Assembly (NCBI RefSeq): GCF_004923295.1
Contig: NZ_CP039634.1
Location: forward strand, 372,001-436,000
Source of the DNA: Azospirillum sp. TSH100
GTDB lineage: Bacteria; Pseudomonadota; Alphaproteobacteria; Azospirillales; Azospirillaceae
Direction of reading: 5' to 3'
DNA: 64,000 nt
Shown here piece after piece: positions 1-8,573 of the stretch. Position 1 is the first letter of the stretch. Each line of letters starts with the position of its first letter. The notes under the pieces are model-generated. The model did no database searches and was not told where the DNA came from. It was given only the letters and a program-made list of their open reading frames with translations. The position numbers and the translations under genes were made by a program.

Positions 1-790
1 GGCCATAGTCGTTCAGGCGGCGGATCACCGGGCTGAAAGTGCCGACCGGGTCGCTTTCCCGGGCGTCGTTGGCCGGGCTGAGCGGCGACAGGCGGATGCC
101 GACGCGGTCGGCCCCGGCTTCCGCCACCACGGCATCCAGCACCTCGAACAGGAAGCGGGCACGATTCTCCACCGAACCGCCATAGGCGTCGGTCCGCCTG
201 TTGGTGCCGTCGCGCAGGAACTGGTCGATCAGATAGCCGTTGGCGGCGTGCACCTCCACCATGTCGAAGCCGGCGGCCAGCGCATTCCGGGTGGCGCGGC
301 GGTAATCCTCGACGATGCCCGGAAGCTCTTCCACGTCGAGCGCCCGCGGAGTCGGGATGTCCTTGAAGCCATCGACGGTGAAGGCCTTCATCTCCGGCCT
401 GACCGCGGAGGGCGCCACCGGCAGGGCGCCGCCGGGCTGCAGATCGGGGTGGGAGATGCGGCCGACATGCCAGAGTTGGAGGCACATGTGCCCGCCCTTG
501 GCATGCACGGCATCGGTGACCAGCCTCCAGCCCGCCACCTGTGCGTCGCTGTGGATGCCGGGGGTATAGGCATAGCCCTTGCCCTGCGGCGAGATCTGCG
601 TCGCCTCGGCGATGATCAGGCCGGCGCTGGCGCGCTGGGCATAATAGTCGGCGTTCATCGCGGTCGGCACGCCGGTGGCGTTGTCGGTGCGGCTGCGGGT
701 CAGCGGCGCCATGGCGATGCGGTTGGGCAGGGTGTAGCGCCCGATCGTCACCGGCTGGAACAGGGGGGCCGCGTCCTGGCTGTCCGTCAT
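1..790 (-). CDS. NADH:flavin oxidoreductase, old yellow enzyme family (partial)
   Basis: Reads leftward from the ATG at 790 and runs off the window edge, so about 263 N-terminal residues are seen and the C-terminus is missing. The start LFQPVTIGRYTLPNR followed by MAPLTRSR is the classic old yellow enzyme N-terminus. EVHAANGYLIDQFL carries the HxxN/Y-type substrate and flavin contacts, and NRRTDAYGGSVENR is the conserved phosphate-side loop. Family members are cytosolic FMN enzymes that reduce activated alkenes, nitro compounds or quinones with NAD(P)H; the substrate cannot be told from sequence. It is transcribed divergently from the phosphatase at 986, with about 195 bases of shared upstream DNA in which no regulator site was recognised. 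Family assignment is firm. Confidence 0.9.
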   Translation of the reverse strand, partial: MTDSQDAAPLFQPVTIGRYTLPNRIAMAPLTRSRTDNATGVPTAMNADYYAQRASAGLIIAEATQISPQGKGYAYTPGIHSDAQVAGWRLVTDAVHAKGGHMCLQLWHVGRISHPDLQPGGALPVAPSAVRPEMKAFTVDGFKDIPTPRALDVEELPGIVEDYRRATRNALAAGFDMVEVHAANGYLIDQFLRDGTNRRTDAYGGSVENRARFLFEVLDAVVAEAGADRVGIRLSPLSPANDARESDPVGTFSPVIRRLNDYG

Positions 791-985
791 GTCCGATCCA
801 TTCTGATGGTTGGGAACTGGACAGGAAAGAGTGGCCCGCCACAAGCGCCCGGCAAGGCTTCGCCGCACCGCAGCAACCCAACGGGCGGCATGGCTGCCAT
901 ACCGTGCCGGGCCTCCCGGAGGGACCTTTCGCGGGCTCCGGCGGTTATTCCCGGCACAACCCTCCACCGGAAAACGGGACCGTCG

Positions 986-1765
986 ATGCAGCACGCGCCG
1001 ATTCAGCACCCTTGGCCCGAGCGCCTCTGGATCGTCCGCCATGGGGAGAGCGCCGGGAACGTCGCCCGCGACGCCGCGCATGCCGCCGGGCTCGGCCGGA
1101 TCGACATTGCCGAGCGCGACGTGGATGTTCCGCTCAGCCCGCTGGGCGAGCGGCAGTCCGACGCGCTCGGCCGCTGGTTCGCCGCCATGCCGGCGGTGGA
1201 ACGGCCGGACGTGGTGCTGACCTCGCCCTACCGGCGGGCGATGCGCACGGCGGAGCGGCTGCACCAGTCCGGCGGGCTGCCCGTCCATCCCAACGACTTC
1301 GTCATCGACGAGCGGCTGCGCGAGAAGGAGTTCGGCGTGCTCGACCGGCTGACCACCGCCGGCATCCGCCGGGAATTCCCCGAACAGGCCGAATTCCGCC
1401 GCCTGCTGGGCAAATTCTATCACCGCCCGCCGGGGGGCGAGAGCTGGTGCGACGTGATCCTGCGGCTGCGCAGCGCGCTCGACACCGTCAGCCTGCATCA
1501 TGGTGGCCGGCGGGTGCTGATCGTCGGACATCAGGTGGTGGTGCTGTGCCTGCGCTATCTGCTGGAGAGCCTGACGGAGGAGGAGATCCTCGCCATCGAC
1601 GCGGCCGGCGACGTCGCCAACTGCTCCATCACCGAGTACCGCTTCGACGCCCAGGCCGGGCCACGGGGCGGGCTGCTGCTGCACCGCTACAACGTCGTCG
1701 CCCCGCTGGAGGAGGCCGGCGCCCCGGTCACCGCCGAGCCGGATGCGGCGGTTGCAGCCCGCTGA
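986..1765 (+). CDS. Histidine phosphatase (phosphoglycerate mutase-like) family protein
   Basis: A 259-residue protein. RHGES near residue 18 holds the phospho-accepting histidine of the branch-1 histidine phosphatases, TSPYRRAMRTAE is the conserved second block, and VGHQ near residue 180 holds the second catalytic histidine. The ATG at 986 puts the RHG motif close to the N-terminus, as is usual in the family; longer in-frame starts lie within the divergent promoter region. The substrate is unknown: the family includes mutases, sugar phosphatases and regulatory phosphatases. The stop codon lies against the ribosome-binding site of the next gene, so the two are probably one operon. This may be a metabolite-repair phosphatase, but that is only inference from the neighbour. 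Confidence 0.85.
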   Translation: MQHAPIQHPWPERLWIVRHGESAGNVARDAAHAAGLGRIDIAERDVDVPLSPLGERQSDALGRWFAAMPAVERPDVVLTSPYRRAMRTAERLHQSGGLPVHPNDFVIDERLREKEFGVLDRLTTAGIRREFPEQAEFRRLLGKFYHRPPGGESWCDVILRLRSALDTVSLHHGGRRVLIVGHQVVVLCLRYLLESLTEEEILAIDAAGDVANCSITEYRFDAQAGPRGGLLLHRYNVVAPLEEAGAPVTAEPDAAVAAR

Positions 1766-1775
1766 GGAGACGCGA

Positions 1776-2711
1776 TTGGACGCCCCCATAGACGAGATCC
1801 CCGTCACAGCCGGGCTCCTGCGCGGCATGCCCCTGCCCCAGCCGGACGGCGACGGCGACAAGGAAACCCGCGGCCGTGTGCTGGTGGTGGCGGGCAGCGT
1901 TCCGGTTCCGGGCGGCGCCCTGCTGGCCGGGATCGGCGTGTTGCGGGCCGGGGCCGGCAAGCTGCAGATCGCCACCGCCGCCAGCATCGCGCCCCATCTG
2001 GGTCTGGCTCTGCCGGAAGCCCTGGTCATCGGACTTCCCGAAACCGCCGACGGTGGAATCGCTCCGGAGGCGGCCGAGACGCTGGTCGGGCGCGCCTTAC
2101 GCTGCGACACCGTGCTGATCGGCCCTGGCATGATGGATGAGGCGGCCGCCGCGGAACTGACCGCGGCGCTGTTGACCCGTCTGGAAACTGACGAGAACGG
2201 GCCGCGATTCGTGCTGGACGCCGGTGCATTGGCCGGGCTGGGGCGCGACCCGGCGCCGCTGCACCGGCATGACGGCCGCATGGTCGTCACCCCCCATGCC
2301 GGCGAGATGGCCGGGCTGCTCGGCTGCTCGCGCGACCGGGTGGAGGCCGACCCGCTGGGCTGCGCCCGGGCGGCGGCGGCGGTGCTGAAGGCGGTGGTGG
2401 CGCTCAAGGGGGGATGCACCCGCATCGTCGCCCCCGATGGCCGCGCCTGGGCCTACCGCGGCGGGACGGTGGGGCTGGCAACCTCCGGTTCCGGCGACAC
2501 GCTGGCGGGCATCGTCGCCGGCCTGCTGGCCCGCGGCGCCAGTCCGGAACAGGCCGCCATCTGGGGCGTCTTCCTGCATGGCGAGGCCGGCAACCGCCTG
2601 AGTCGCCGCATCGGCCCGCTGGGTTTCCTTGCACGCGAATTGCTTGCGGAGATCCCGGCGGTAATGGCGACGCTGGCCAGCGAATCGGACATCGAGCCGG
2701 ATTGCCGCTGA
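1776..2711 (+). CDS. nnrD: ADP-dependent NAD(P)H-hydrate dehydratase (NnrD/CARKD domain protein)
   Basis: A 311-residue ribokinase-fold protein. GRVLVVAGSVPVPGGALLAG is the N-terminal glycine-rich strand, VVTPHAGEMAGLLG is the conserved TPHxGE block, and TSGSGDTLAGIVAGLLARG is the anion-hole/catalytic loop (GxGDxLAG) of the family. The enzyme dehydrates damaged NAD(P)H hydrates using ADP. The usual fused N-terminal epimerase (NnrE) domain is absent, so this is the dehydratase half alone. I choose the TTG at 1776 because GAGGAG ends six bases before it; an in-frame ATG at 1743 lies inside the upstream phosphatase gene and lacks a clear ribosome site. The 3' end lies only three bases from the converging RNase T2 gene. 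Confidence 0.85.
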   Translation: MDAPIDEIPVTAGLLRGMPLPQPDGDGDKETRGRVLVVAGSVPVPGGALLAGIGVLRAGAGKLQIATAASIAPHLGLALPEALVIGLPETADGGIAPEAAETLVGRALRCDTVLIGPGMMDEAAAAELTAALLTRLETDENGPRFVLDAGALAGLGRDPAPLHRHDGRMVVTPHAGEMAGLLGCSRDRVEADPLGCARAAAAVLKAVVALKGGCTRIVAPDGRAWAYRGGTVGLATSGSGDTLAGIVAGLLARGASPEQAAIWGVFLHGEAGNRLSRRIGPLGFLARELLAEIPAVMATLASESDIEPDCR

Positions 2712-2714
2712 GCC

Positions 2715-3452
2715 TTACCGCACCGGGGCGCCGACGCTGGCTGGAGCCGGAGCCGGCGGCAGGGCCGGGGTGGCCGGGGGCGTGGTGCGACGCGGTTGCG
2801 ACGGCGCCACATCGGCCGCCAGCGCGGCGTCACGGTCGCGGCAGCGGTCGACAACCTTCTGGCCGCAGGCGACGAAGCCCAGATCCTTGTTCAGGCAGAT
2901 CCGCACCTCCGACACGTCGCGGCGGGAGCAGACGACCGCCACCCCTTCCGCCGTCAGGCCGGGATTGGCATCCAGGAACAGCCGCTCCACCTGGGTCGCC
3001 TGCACGGTCGGGCCGGGGGACTTCAGCTGCTCCGGGATCGCCACCTTGGATGCCGCACCGCGCAGCTTGGCGAAATAGTCGGTGGCGTTCAGGCCGGAGC
3101 AGGTCCCGTGCTTGCGCCATTCATGCATCATCAGCCCGACGCTGGGCATCACCGACATGGTCTGGTCCACCACCGCCTTCGGCAGGTTGCGGTCGCGGGT
3201 GCAGGTGGCCGGATAGCTGCCGTCATTGTATTGCGGCCACAGGCCGTGGACGACGAAGCCGAGCTTCCGGTCACCGCACTGGTCAGGATCGGGGCCGTTC
3301 CTGTCGCGGGCGCAATAGGTCGGCGTCCAGGACAGCGACAGGATGTAATAGTCGAAGTTGCCCGGCTCCGCCCGCCTCTGCGCCCAGGAGGGGCTTGCGG
3401 CGAACAGTCCAGCAACCAGAACGGACAGGATGACGGCAGCAGCGCTTCTCAT
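2715..3452 (-). CDS. Secreted ribonuclease T2 family protein
   Basis: A 245-residue protein with a signal peptide (about residues 1-24, ending SPSWAQ). Both catalytic signatures of RNase T2 are intact: FVVHGLWPQ (CAS-I histidine) and HEWRKHGTC (CAS-II, Glu-Lys-His). Several cysteines suggest disulfide bonds, consistent with periplasmic or secreted location. It cleaves single-stranded RNA through a 2',3'-cyclic phosphate and probably scavenges RNA as a nutrient. Proline- and alanine-rich residues make up the last 30 positions. The ATG at 3452 is chosen because it starts directly at the positively charged signal peptide. It converges on the nnrD gene and is divergent from aat. Confidence 0.93.
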   Translation of the reverse strand: MRSAAAVILSVLVAGLFAASPSWAQRRAEPGNFDYYILSLSWTPTYCARDRNGPDPDQCGDRKLGFVVHGLWPQYNDGSYPATCTRDRNLPKAVVDQTMSVMPSVGLMMHEWRKHGTCSGLNATDYFAKLRGAASKVAIPEQLKSPGPTVQATQVERLFLDANPGLTAEGVAVVCSRRDVSEVRICLNKDLGFVACGQKVVDRCRDRDAALAADVAPSQPRRTTPPATPALPPAPAPASVGAPVR

Positions 3453-3601
3453 GACGGTCTTCCCCAGGGATATGCTTCCCTGCGTTGCATACCATGGAAG
3501 GATGTTTGTGTCGCGGGGTCTCGACACCGGCACCACCCGGTCAAATCTCTGTCTGCCGAAGGTTTGCGCGTTCCGTCCCGCCAGAGGGTATAGTGACCGG
3601 C

Positions 3602-4255
3602 ATGTTCACCCTGTCCGCCCCGCTTCTGCTGCGCGCCTATGCCGCCGGCATCTTCCCGATGGCCGAGAGCGCCGAATCGCGTGAGCTTCACTGGTTCGAC
3701 CCGGAACGGCGCGGCATCCTGCCGCTGGATGGTTTCCATGTGGCGCGCAGCCTGCGCAAGACGCTACGCCGCTGCCCGTTCGAGCTGCGGTTCGACAGCG
3801 CCTTCCGCGCGGTGATCGAAGGCTGCGCCGAAGCGACGGAGGATCGGCCGAAGACCTGGATCAACGACGACATCGTCCGCCTCTACGGCGACCTGTTCGA
3901 CACCGGATTCGCCCACAGCGTGGAATGCTGGCGCGACGGCCGGCTGGTGGGCGGGCTGTACGGGGTGGCGATCGGCGGTGCCTATTTCGGCGAGAGCATG
4001 TTCAGCCGCGAGACCGGGGCCAGCAAGGTGGCGCTGGTCCACTTGGTCGCCCGCCTGCGCGCCGCCGGCTTCGCCCTGCTCGACACCCAGTTCGTGACCG
4101 AGCATCTGAGCCGGTTCGGCGCCATCGAGATCCCGCGCACCGAGTATCGCCGGCGTCTTGCCGCCGCGATGGAGCGCAAGACCGACTTCCGCGGTGTCGA
4201 CCAGCAGGCGGCGCTGGCCGACCTGCTGGAGTCGGCCGGCATGCCACCCTCCTAG
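3602..4255 (+). CDS. aat: Leucyl/phenylalanyl-tRNA--protein transferase
   Basis: A 217-residue cytosolic enzyme that moves Leu or Phe from aminoacyl-tRNA onto proteins with N-terminal Arg or Lys, marking them for ClpS/ClpAP degradation. Diagnostic blocks are [42 protein letters not shown] and [15 protein letters not shown], all in the expected order, and the length is normal. The ATG at 3602 is used; a GTG nine bases upstream (3593), closer to an AGAGGG ribosome site, is an equally plausible start and would add three residues. Upstream is the divergent RNase T2 gene. The downstream membrane protein gene is separated by about 105 bases. Confidence 0.95.
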   Translation: MFTLSAPLLLRAYAAGIFPMAESAESRELHWFDPERRGILPLDGFHVARSLRKTLRRCPFELRFDSAFRAVIEGCAEATEDRPKTWINDDIVRLYGDLFDTGFAHSVECWRDGRLVGGLYGVAIGGAYFGESMFSRETGASKVALVHLVARLRAAGFALLDTQFVTEHLSRFGAIEIPRTEYRRRLAAAMERKTDFRGVDQQAALADLLESAGMPPS

Positions 4256-4361
4256 CCGGAAGCGTCGCCCCGCCCTCCCCCTCTACCACGCCCGATCCGT
4301 TGTGCGTTGCAACGGGGGCGGCCATCCTCCGCGCATCCACCGCCATGGCTGGAAGGCGCCC

Positions 4362-5921
4362 ATGCGCTTTTGGAACAAGTCCTCGGTTCTGCCCACCCTG
4401 ACCATCATCCTGGCAGGCCTCCTGATCGGCGCACCGCTGCTGGTGCTGAACGGTTTCCCGCTGACCTTCGACGACACGCCGGGTTATCTGGAGCCGGCCT
4501 TCAACATCCTGCACCGCGCAGCCCAGCCGGCCTGGACGCCGCCGCCGGATCTGTCGCCGCACGGTCCCTCCTCGGCCAACATCTTCTTCCTGCGACCCTT
4601 CGGCTACATGCTGTTCCTGCTGCCCTTCGCCAGCGGCTGGGGCGTGTGGCTGATCCCGCTGGGCCAGGGGATTCTGGCGGCGGCGGTCCTGCGGGCGGCC
4701 CTGACCGCGGCAGGGGTGCCGGAGCGGCCCGGACTGTTCCTCGGCATCGCCGCGCTGCTGGGACTGACGACCAGCCTGTCGCTGCACGCCGCGACGATCA
4801 TGCCGGACTTCCTCACCGGGCTGGTGATCCTGCTTGTTTATGTCGTCGTCATGCGTGGGCCGGCACTGACCATCCCGCAGCGGCTGCTGACCGTTGCGGC
4901 GCTCACCGGCATGATCGTCTCCCATCTCAGCCATCTGGCGATCCTGGGCGGGATGATCGTCCTGCTCGGGCTCTGGGCGCTGTGGCAGGACCGCGCGATG
5001 CTGCGGTCGCTGGCCTGGGGGGTGCTGCTGCCGATGGCGCTGGGGGGCGGGTTGCTGGCCGCCTCCAACCTGCTGACCGCCGGCCGGCCGGTGCTGTCCG
5101 AAAGTTCCCCCGTCTTCCTGCTGGCCCGGCTGATCGGCGATGGTCCGGCGCGCGACTATCTGACCGAGGCCTGCCGCAGCCGCGATTACCTGCTGTGCGG
5201 CAGCCTGGATACGCTGGACCGCAGCGCGCCCGGCTACGTCACCTCCGACTATTTTCTCTGGCATCCCGACGGCGCCCGCCGCCGCTTCGGCGACCAGCCA
5301 CGCTTCGTGGCCGAGGCGGCGGAGATCGCCCACAACACCATCGCCAGCCACCCGGCCGCGGTCGCCGAACATGGGCTGGCGAATGCCGCCGGCCAATTCG
5401 TCGAGATCCAGCCGGACGACACGCTGAACGATCCGGTCAAGCCGCTGACCCGCCGTCTGTTCAGCCGCTTTCCCCCACCGGTCTATGCCGCCTTCGACCA
5501 ATCGCTGCAGACGCAGGGGCGCTTCCCCCGCGATGGGCTGGCGCTGGTCCAGGATCTGTCGCTGTCGCTCGGCGTGCTGGGGCTCGCCACGCTCGGGCTG
5601 GGGCGCTGGCGGCGGGTCGACGGGCGGGTTCGGATGCTGCTTCTGGTGATCGGGCTGGGGCTGACGCTGAACGCCATCGCCACCGGCGGGTTGTCGGCCG
5701 TCCATGACCGCTATCAGAACCGCGTGATCTGGCTGGTGCCCTTCGCAGCCCTGGTTCTCCTGGCGTCGGCCCGCAGCCGCGACGCAAGCCGCGACGTCCT
5801 GGCAGCCGACCGGGAAAATCAGGCGACGGGATGGAACAGGCCGCCACGCATGGGCGCCGGCACCCCGGTGGTCGCCGGCAAGCTGAGCGGCAGACCAAGC
5901 CTGCTGCGCACGGCGAGATAG
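4362..5921 (+). CDS. Polytopic membrane protein of unknown function
   Basis: A 519-residue protein with roughly ten hydrophobic segments: one at residues 10-30, a group between about 75 and 225, and two near the C-terminus, with a hydrophilic region of roughly 150 residues between the last groups. The layout resembles glycosyltransferase-like membrane proteins of the PMT/GT-C type, but I see no diagnostic motif beyond a short N-terminal loop FDDTPGYLEP, so the function is left open. The ATG at 4362 has GGAAGG five bases upstream; an ATG at 4344 lacks one. Its last 34 codons overlap the 3' end of the opposing anmK gene by 103 bases, which is unusual for convergent genes. Confidence 0.7.
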   Translation: MRFWNKSSVLPTLTIILAGLLIGAPLLVLNGFPLTFDDTPGYLEPAFNILHRAAQPAWTPPPDLSPHGPSSANIFFLRPFGYMLFLLPFASGWGVWLIPLGQGILAAAVLRAALTAAGVPERPGLFLGIAALLGLTTSLSLHAATIMPDFLTGLVILLVYVVVMRGPALTIPQRLLTVAALTGMIVSHLSHLAILGGMIVLLGLWALWQDRAMLRSLAWGVLLPMALGGGLLAASNLLTAGRPVLSESSPVFLLARLIGDGPARDYLTEACRSRDYLLCGSLDTLDRSAPGYVTSDYFLWHPDGARRRFGDQPRFVAEAAEIAHNTIASHPAAVAEHGLANAAGQFVEIQPDDTLNDPVKPLTRRLFSRFPPPVYAAFDQSLQTQGRFPRDGLALVQDLSLSLGVLGLATLGLGRWRRVDGRVRMLLLVIGLGLTLNAIATGGLSAVHDRYQNRVIWLVPFAALVLLASARSRDASRDVLAADRENQATGWNRPPRMGAGTPVVAGKLSGRPSLLRTAR

Positions 5922-6943
5922 CCGAAGGCCTGCGCCTCCAGCGCGTCGCCATCCCAGCCGACGAGGTCCGCCGGTTCGACCGGAACGCCCAGCCGGTCGG
6001 CCAGCATCGCCATCAGCGTGGCGTTGTGCCGACCGCCGCCGCAGACCAACCAGCGCACCGGCGGCGAAGGCAGGTGTGAGACGACACGGGCGACCGACTC
6101 GGCAGTGAAGGCTGTCAGGGTGGCGGCCCCGTCCTGCGGGGACAAGGCCGCCACCGGCGCCGGATCGAAGGCGTCACGGTCCAGCGACTTGGGCGCCGGA
6201 CGGCCGAAATAGGGATGGGCCATCAGAGTGGCCAGAGCCGCAGCGTCCACCCGGCCCGCCGCCGCCAGCGCCCCGCCGGCATCGAAACGGCCGAGCCCAT
6301 GGCGCAGCACCCAATCGTCGATCAACGCATTGCCTGGCCCGGTGTCGCAGGCGACCACCTCGGCCTCCCCCTTCGCCGCCTCGGGTCCGATCCAGCTGAC
6401 ATTGGCGACGCCGCCGATGTTGAGGACGGCGAGCGGACGAGGCAGCCCATGGGCCAGCGCCCGGTGGAACAGCGGAACCAGCGGCGCCCCCTGCCCGCCC
6501 GCGCACACATCGGCACTGCGGAAATCATCGACCACGGCGATGCCGGTCGCGGCGGCCAGCCGGGCACCGTCGCCGATCTGGCGGGTGATCCGCCGATCCG
6601 GGTCATGGTGGATGGTGTGGCCGTGGAAACCGATCAGTTCAACCTCTGCGGCAGCGACGCCGGCCTTGTCGAGCAGGCGGTGCACCGCATCGGCATGGGC
6701 GTCGGTCAGGTCACGCTCGACCTCCGCCACCGGACCGTCGCGGTCCGACCTGCCCAGACCGGTTTGGCCGAGACAGCCACGAAGACGGGCACGGAAGCCG
6801 TCGTCATAGGGGATGGTCAGGAAGTCCAGCGCCTCCACCCGGTCGCGGCCATCGGTGCGCAGCAGGGCGGCGTCGATGCCGTCCATCGACGTGCCGCTCA
6901 TCAGGCCGACGACCGTGCGCAGCCCTTCCTTCGCTTCCATCAT
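5819..6943 (-). CDS. anmK: Anhydro-N-acetylmuramic acid kinase
   Basis: A 374-residue ASKHA-fold kinase that hydrolyses and phosphorylates 1,6-anhydro-MurNAc to MurNAc-6-phosphate in cell-wall recycling. GLMSGTSMDGIDAAL near the N-terminus is the family hallmark, NIGGVANVSWIG and CDTGPGNALIDDW are the nucleotide and sugar loops, WLVCGGGRHNATLM is the adenosine block and TTGVPAP near the end is also characteristic. The length is normal. The 3' end overlaps the converging membrane-protein gene by 103 bases. The PhyH gene lies just upstream on the same strand (39-base gap after its stop), so the two could share a transcript. Confidence 0.95.
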   Translation of the reverse strand: MMEAKEGLRTVVGLMSGTSMDGIDAALLRTDGRDRVEALDFLTIPYDDGFRARLRGCLGQTGLGRSDRDGPVAEVERDLTDAHADAVHRLLDKAGVAAAEVELIGFHGHTIHHDPDRRITRQIGDGARLAAATGIAVVDDFRSADVCAGGQGAPLVPLFHRALAHGLPRPLAVLNIGGVANVSWIGPEAAKGEAEVVACDTGPGNALIDDWVLRHGLGRFDAGGALAAAGRVDAAALATLMAHPYFGRPAPKSLDRDAFDPAPVAALSPQDGAATLTAFTAESVARVVSHLPSPPVRWLVCGGGRHNATLMAMLADRLGVPVEPADLVGWDGDALEAQAFGYLAVRSRLGLPLSLPATTGVPAPMRGGLFHPVA

Positions 6944-6982
6944 CCGTTCCGCATCCCCTGTGACGATGCGGGGCAGTCTAGC

Positions 6983-7846
6983 TCAGCTGATCCAGAGCTG
7001 CAGCATCAGCCGCTCGCGGCTGGCCGGCGGGGTGGCGCGGTGGTAGCAGGACGTGTCCTCGATGAAGCCGGTGCCGGCCGGCCCCTCCACCACCAGGATG
7101 CGGTCGCGGGCGAAGTGGGTGAACAGCTGCTCGTCGCTGGCGTTGGCCGATCCCATCAGCATGCGCAGCGACTTGCCGTGATGGCTGCCGCGGACCAGCG
7201 CATGCTCCCCGGCGCCCGGCCCGACATCGGTCAGGTAGAACTGGGCCGAGCAGAAATGGAAGTCGTGGACGTCGAAATGCCAGTCGATGGTCTGGCCCAG
7301 CTGGCGGCGCTCGTCGTCGGTGGCGTCGGTGACGAAGCTCCAGAACAGGCGCGGAATGATCTTGGTGGCGGGGAAGCCGAGGAAAGCCCCGGCACACTCC
7401 ATCAGCAGCGGGTCGCGGCAGACCCGTCGTACCGCCGGGCAGTCCAGCGGATCGGGGACGATGCCCATCACCGCAGGCGACCCATCCTCCAGCCGGCCGT
7501 TGCGGACAGTGTGGCGATAGAACATGCGGTCGTCGCGCAACCGCCGCTGCAACGGGGAGTGGGTGGCGAACTCCACCATCTCCTCCACCATCGACCAGGG
7601 CAGGTCGAAACCGAGCGCGATGGAATCGCGCCGCAGATCGGCCAGCGCGCGGTCCACGGTCTGACCGGCGAACAGGGTGGCCGGCAGCGGAGGCAGGGCG
7701 ATGGGCGGGCCGGCCGGCGCCCGCTGGCGCGACCGCGGAGACAGGCGGCGCAGGGCACTGTAGCCGCGCCGCACCGATTCGAACCGGCCCAGCGCATAGT
7801 GAAGCTCTCCGGCGACGAGGCGCCGGGCAATGTTCGCAACGTTCAT
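6983..7846 (-). CDS. Phytanoyl-CoA dioxygenase (PhyH) family protein
   Basis: A 287-residue protein of the Fe(II)/2-oxoglutarate oxygenase type. HFDVHD near residue 185 fits the HxD iron motif, LTDVGPGAGEHALVRGSHHGK is the strand that follows it in PhyH proteins, and CYHRATPPASRERLMLQ supplies the distal histidine and a 2-oxoglutarate-binding arginine. The substrate cannot be predicted; the family hydroxylates lipids and small natural products. The ATG at 7846 is preferred because the upstream in-frame extension to 8026 is low-complexity and lies in a region that looks intergenic. Located between anmK and bcp on the same strand. Confidence 0.82.
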   Translation of the reverse strand: MNVANIARRLVAGELHYALGRFESVRRGYSALRRLSPRSRQRAPAGPPIALPPLPATLFAGQTVDRALADLRRDSIALGFDLPWSMVEEMVEFATHSPLQRRLRDDRMFYRHTVRNGRLEDGSPAVMGIVPDPLDCPAVRRVCRDPLLMECAGAFLGFPATKIIPRLFWSFVTDATDDERRQLGQTIDWHFDVHDFHFCSAQFYLTDVGPGAGEHALVRGSHHGKSLRMLMGSANASDEQLFTHFARDRILVVEGPAGTGFIEDTSCYHRATPPASRERLMLQLWIS

Positions 7847-8063
7847 GGCGTGTGCATCCCTGGGGGCAGCCGAAGGACCAAAACCGCGGTGGGTTGCGCG
7901 GCCTCTGGTGCCGGAATGCACGAAGTGTAGGCAGGTTTGGGGCGTTTCTAAAAATACCCTTGTGGCGTACGCCCACACGCCGGGGGAATAGCCGGGCAGG
8001 CAGAGCGTCCTTCCCCTACGGTCCATGCCGGGAGAAAAAGGCGCCCTGCCCTCCCGCTTAAGA

Positions 8064-8528
8064 TTAGAGCGCCTGCACGGCCTTCAGCACGGCGGCGACA
8101 TGGCCGGTGACCTTCACCTTGCGCCAGACGTTGCGCACCACGCCATCCTTGTCGATCAGGAAGGTGGCGCGGTCGATGCCCATGTACTTGCGGCCGTACA
8201 TGCTCTTCTCGACCCAGGTACCGTAAGCTTCGCAGACGGCGCCGTCGGTGTCCGAGGCCAGGGTGAAGGTCAGCTCATGCTTCGCCTTGAACTTGTCATG
8301 GCTTGCGACGCTGTCCTTGGAGACGCCGATCACCACCGCATCGATGGCGGAGAAGTCGGGCAGCTGGTCGCGGAAGCCGCAGGCCTCCGACGTGCAGCCC
8401 GACGTGTCGTCCTTCGGGTAGAAATACAGAACCACCGGCTTGCCGCGCAGGGCCGACAGCGTGACGCTGCCCCCGCCGTCGGTCGGCATGGTGAAATCCG
8501 GGGCGGGCGTTCCGACGTCTACGGTCAT
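8064..8528 (-). CDS. bcp: Thioredoxin-dependent thiol peroxidase (Bcp/PrxQ peroxiredoxin)
   Basis: A 154-residue peroxiredoxin. PKDDTSGCTSEACGFRD contains the peroxidatic cysteine in the standard P(K/R)DxTxGCT context and a second cysteine four residues later, the PrxQ-type resolving position. GVSKDSVASHDKF and ATFLIDKDGVV are the other conserved blocks. It reduces hydrogen peroxide and organic peroxides in the cytosol, with thioredoxin as reductant. The length is typical. It lies 45 bases downstream of glnE on the same strand, an arrangement that suggests read-through from glnE. In the roughly 220 bases beyond its stop there is a 10-bp palindrome GGCGTACGCC at 7964-7973 of unknown role. Confidence 0.95.
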   Translation of the reverse strand: MTVDVGTPAPDFTMPTDGGGSVTLSALRGKPVVLYFYPKDDTSGCTSEACGFRDQLPDFSAIDAVVIGVSKDSVASHDKFKAKHELTFTLASDTDGAVCEAYGTWVEKSMYGRKYMGIDRATFLIDKDGVVRNVWRKVKVTGHVAAVLKAVQAL

Positions 8529-8573
8529 GGCTGCTTGACTATCCTTCTTCTTGCCGGCTGGGGAAACGAGTCC

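Noticed and set aside
248..985. Long in-frame upstream extension of the histidine phosphatase gene
   Set aside because: It is antisense to the old yellow enzyme gene and lacks family similarity; the ATG at 986 gives the usual start.
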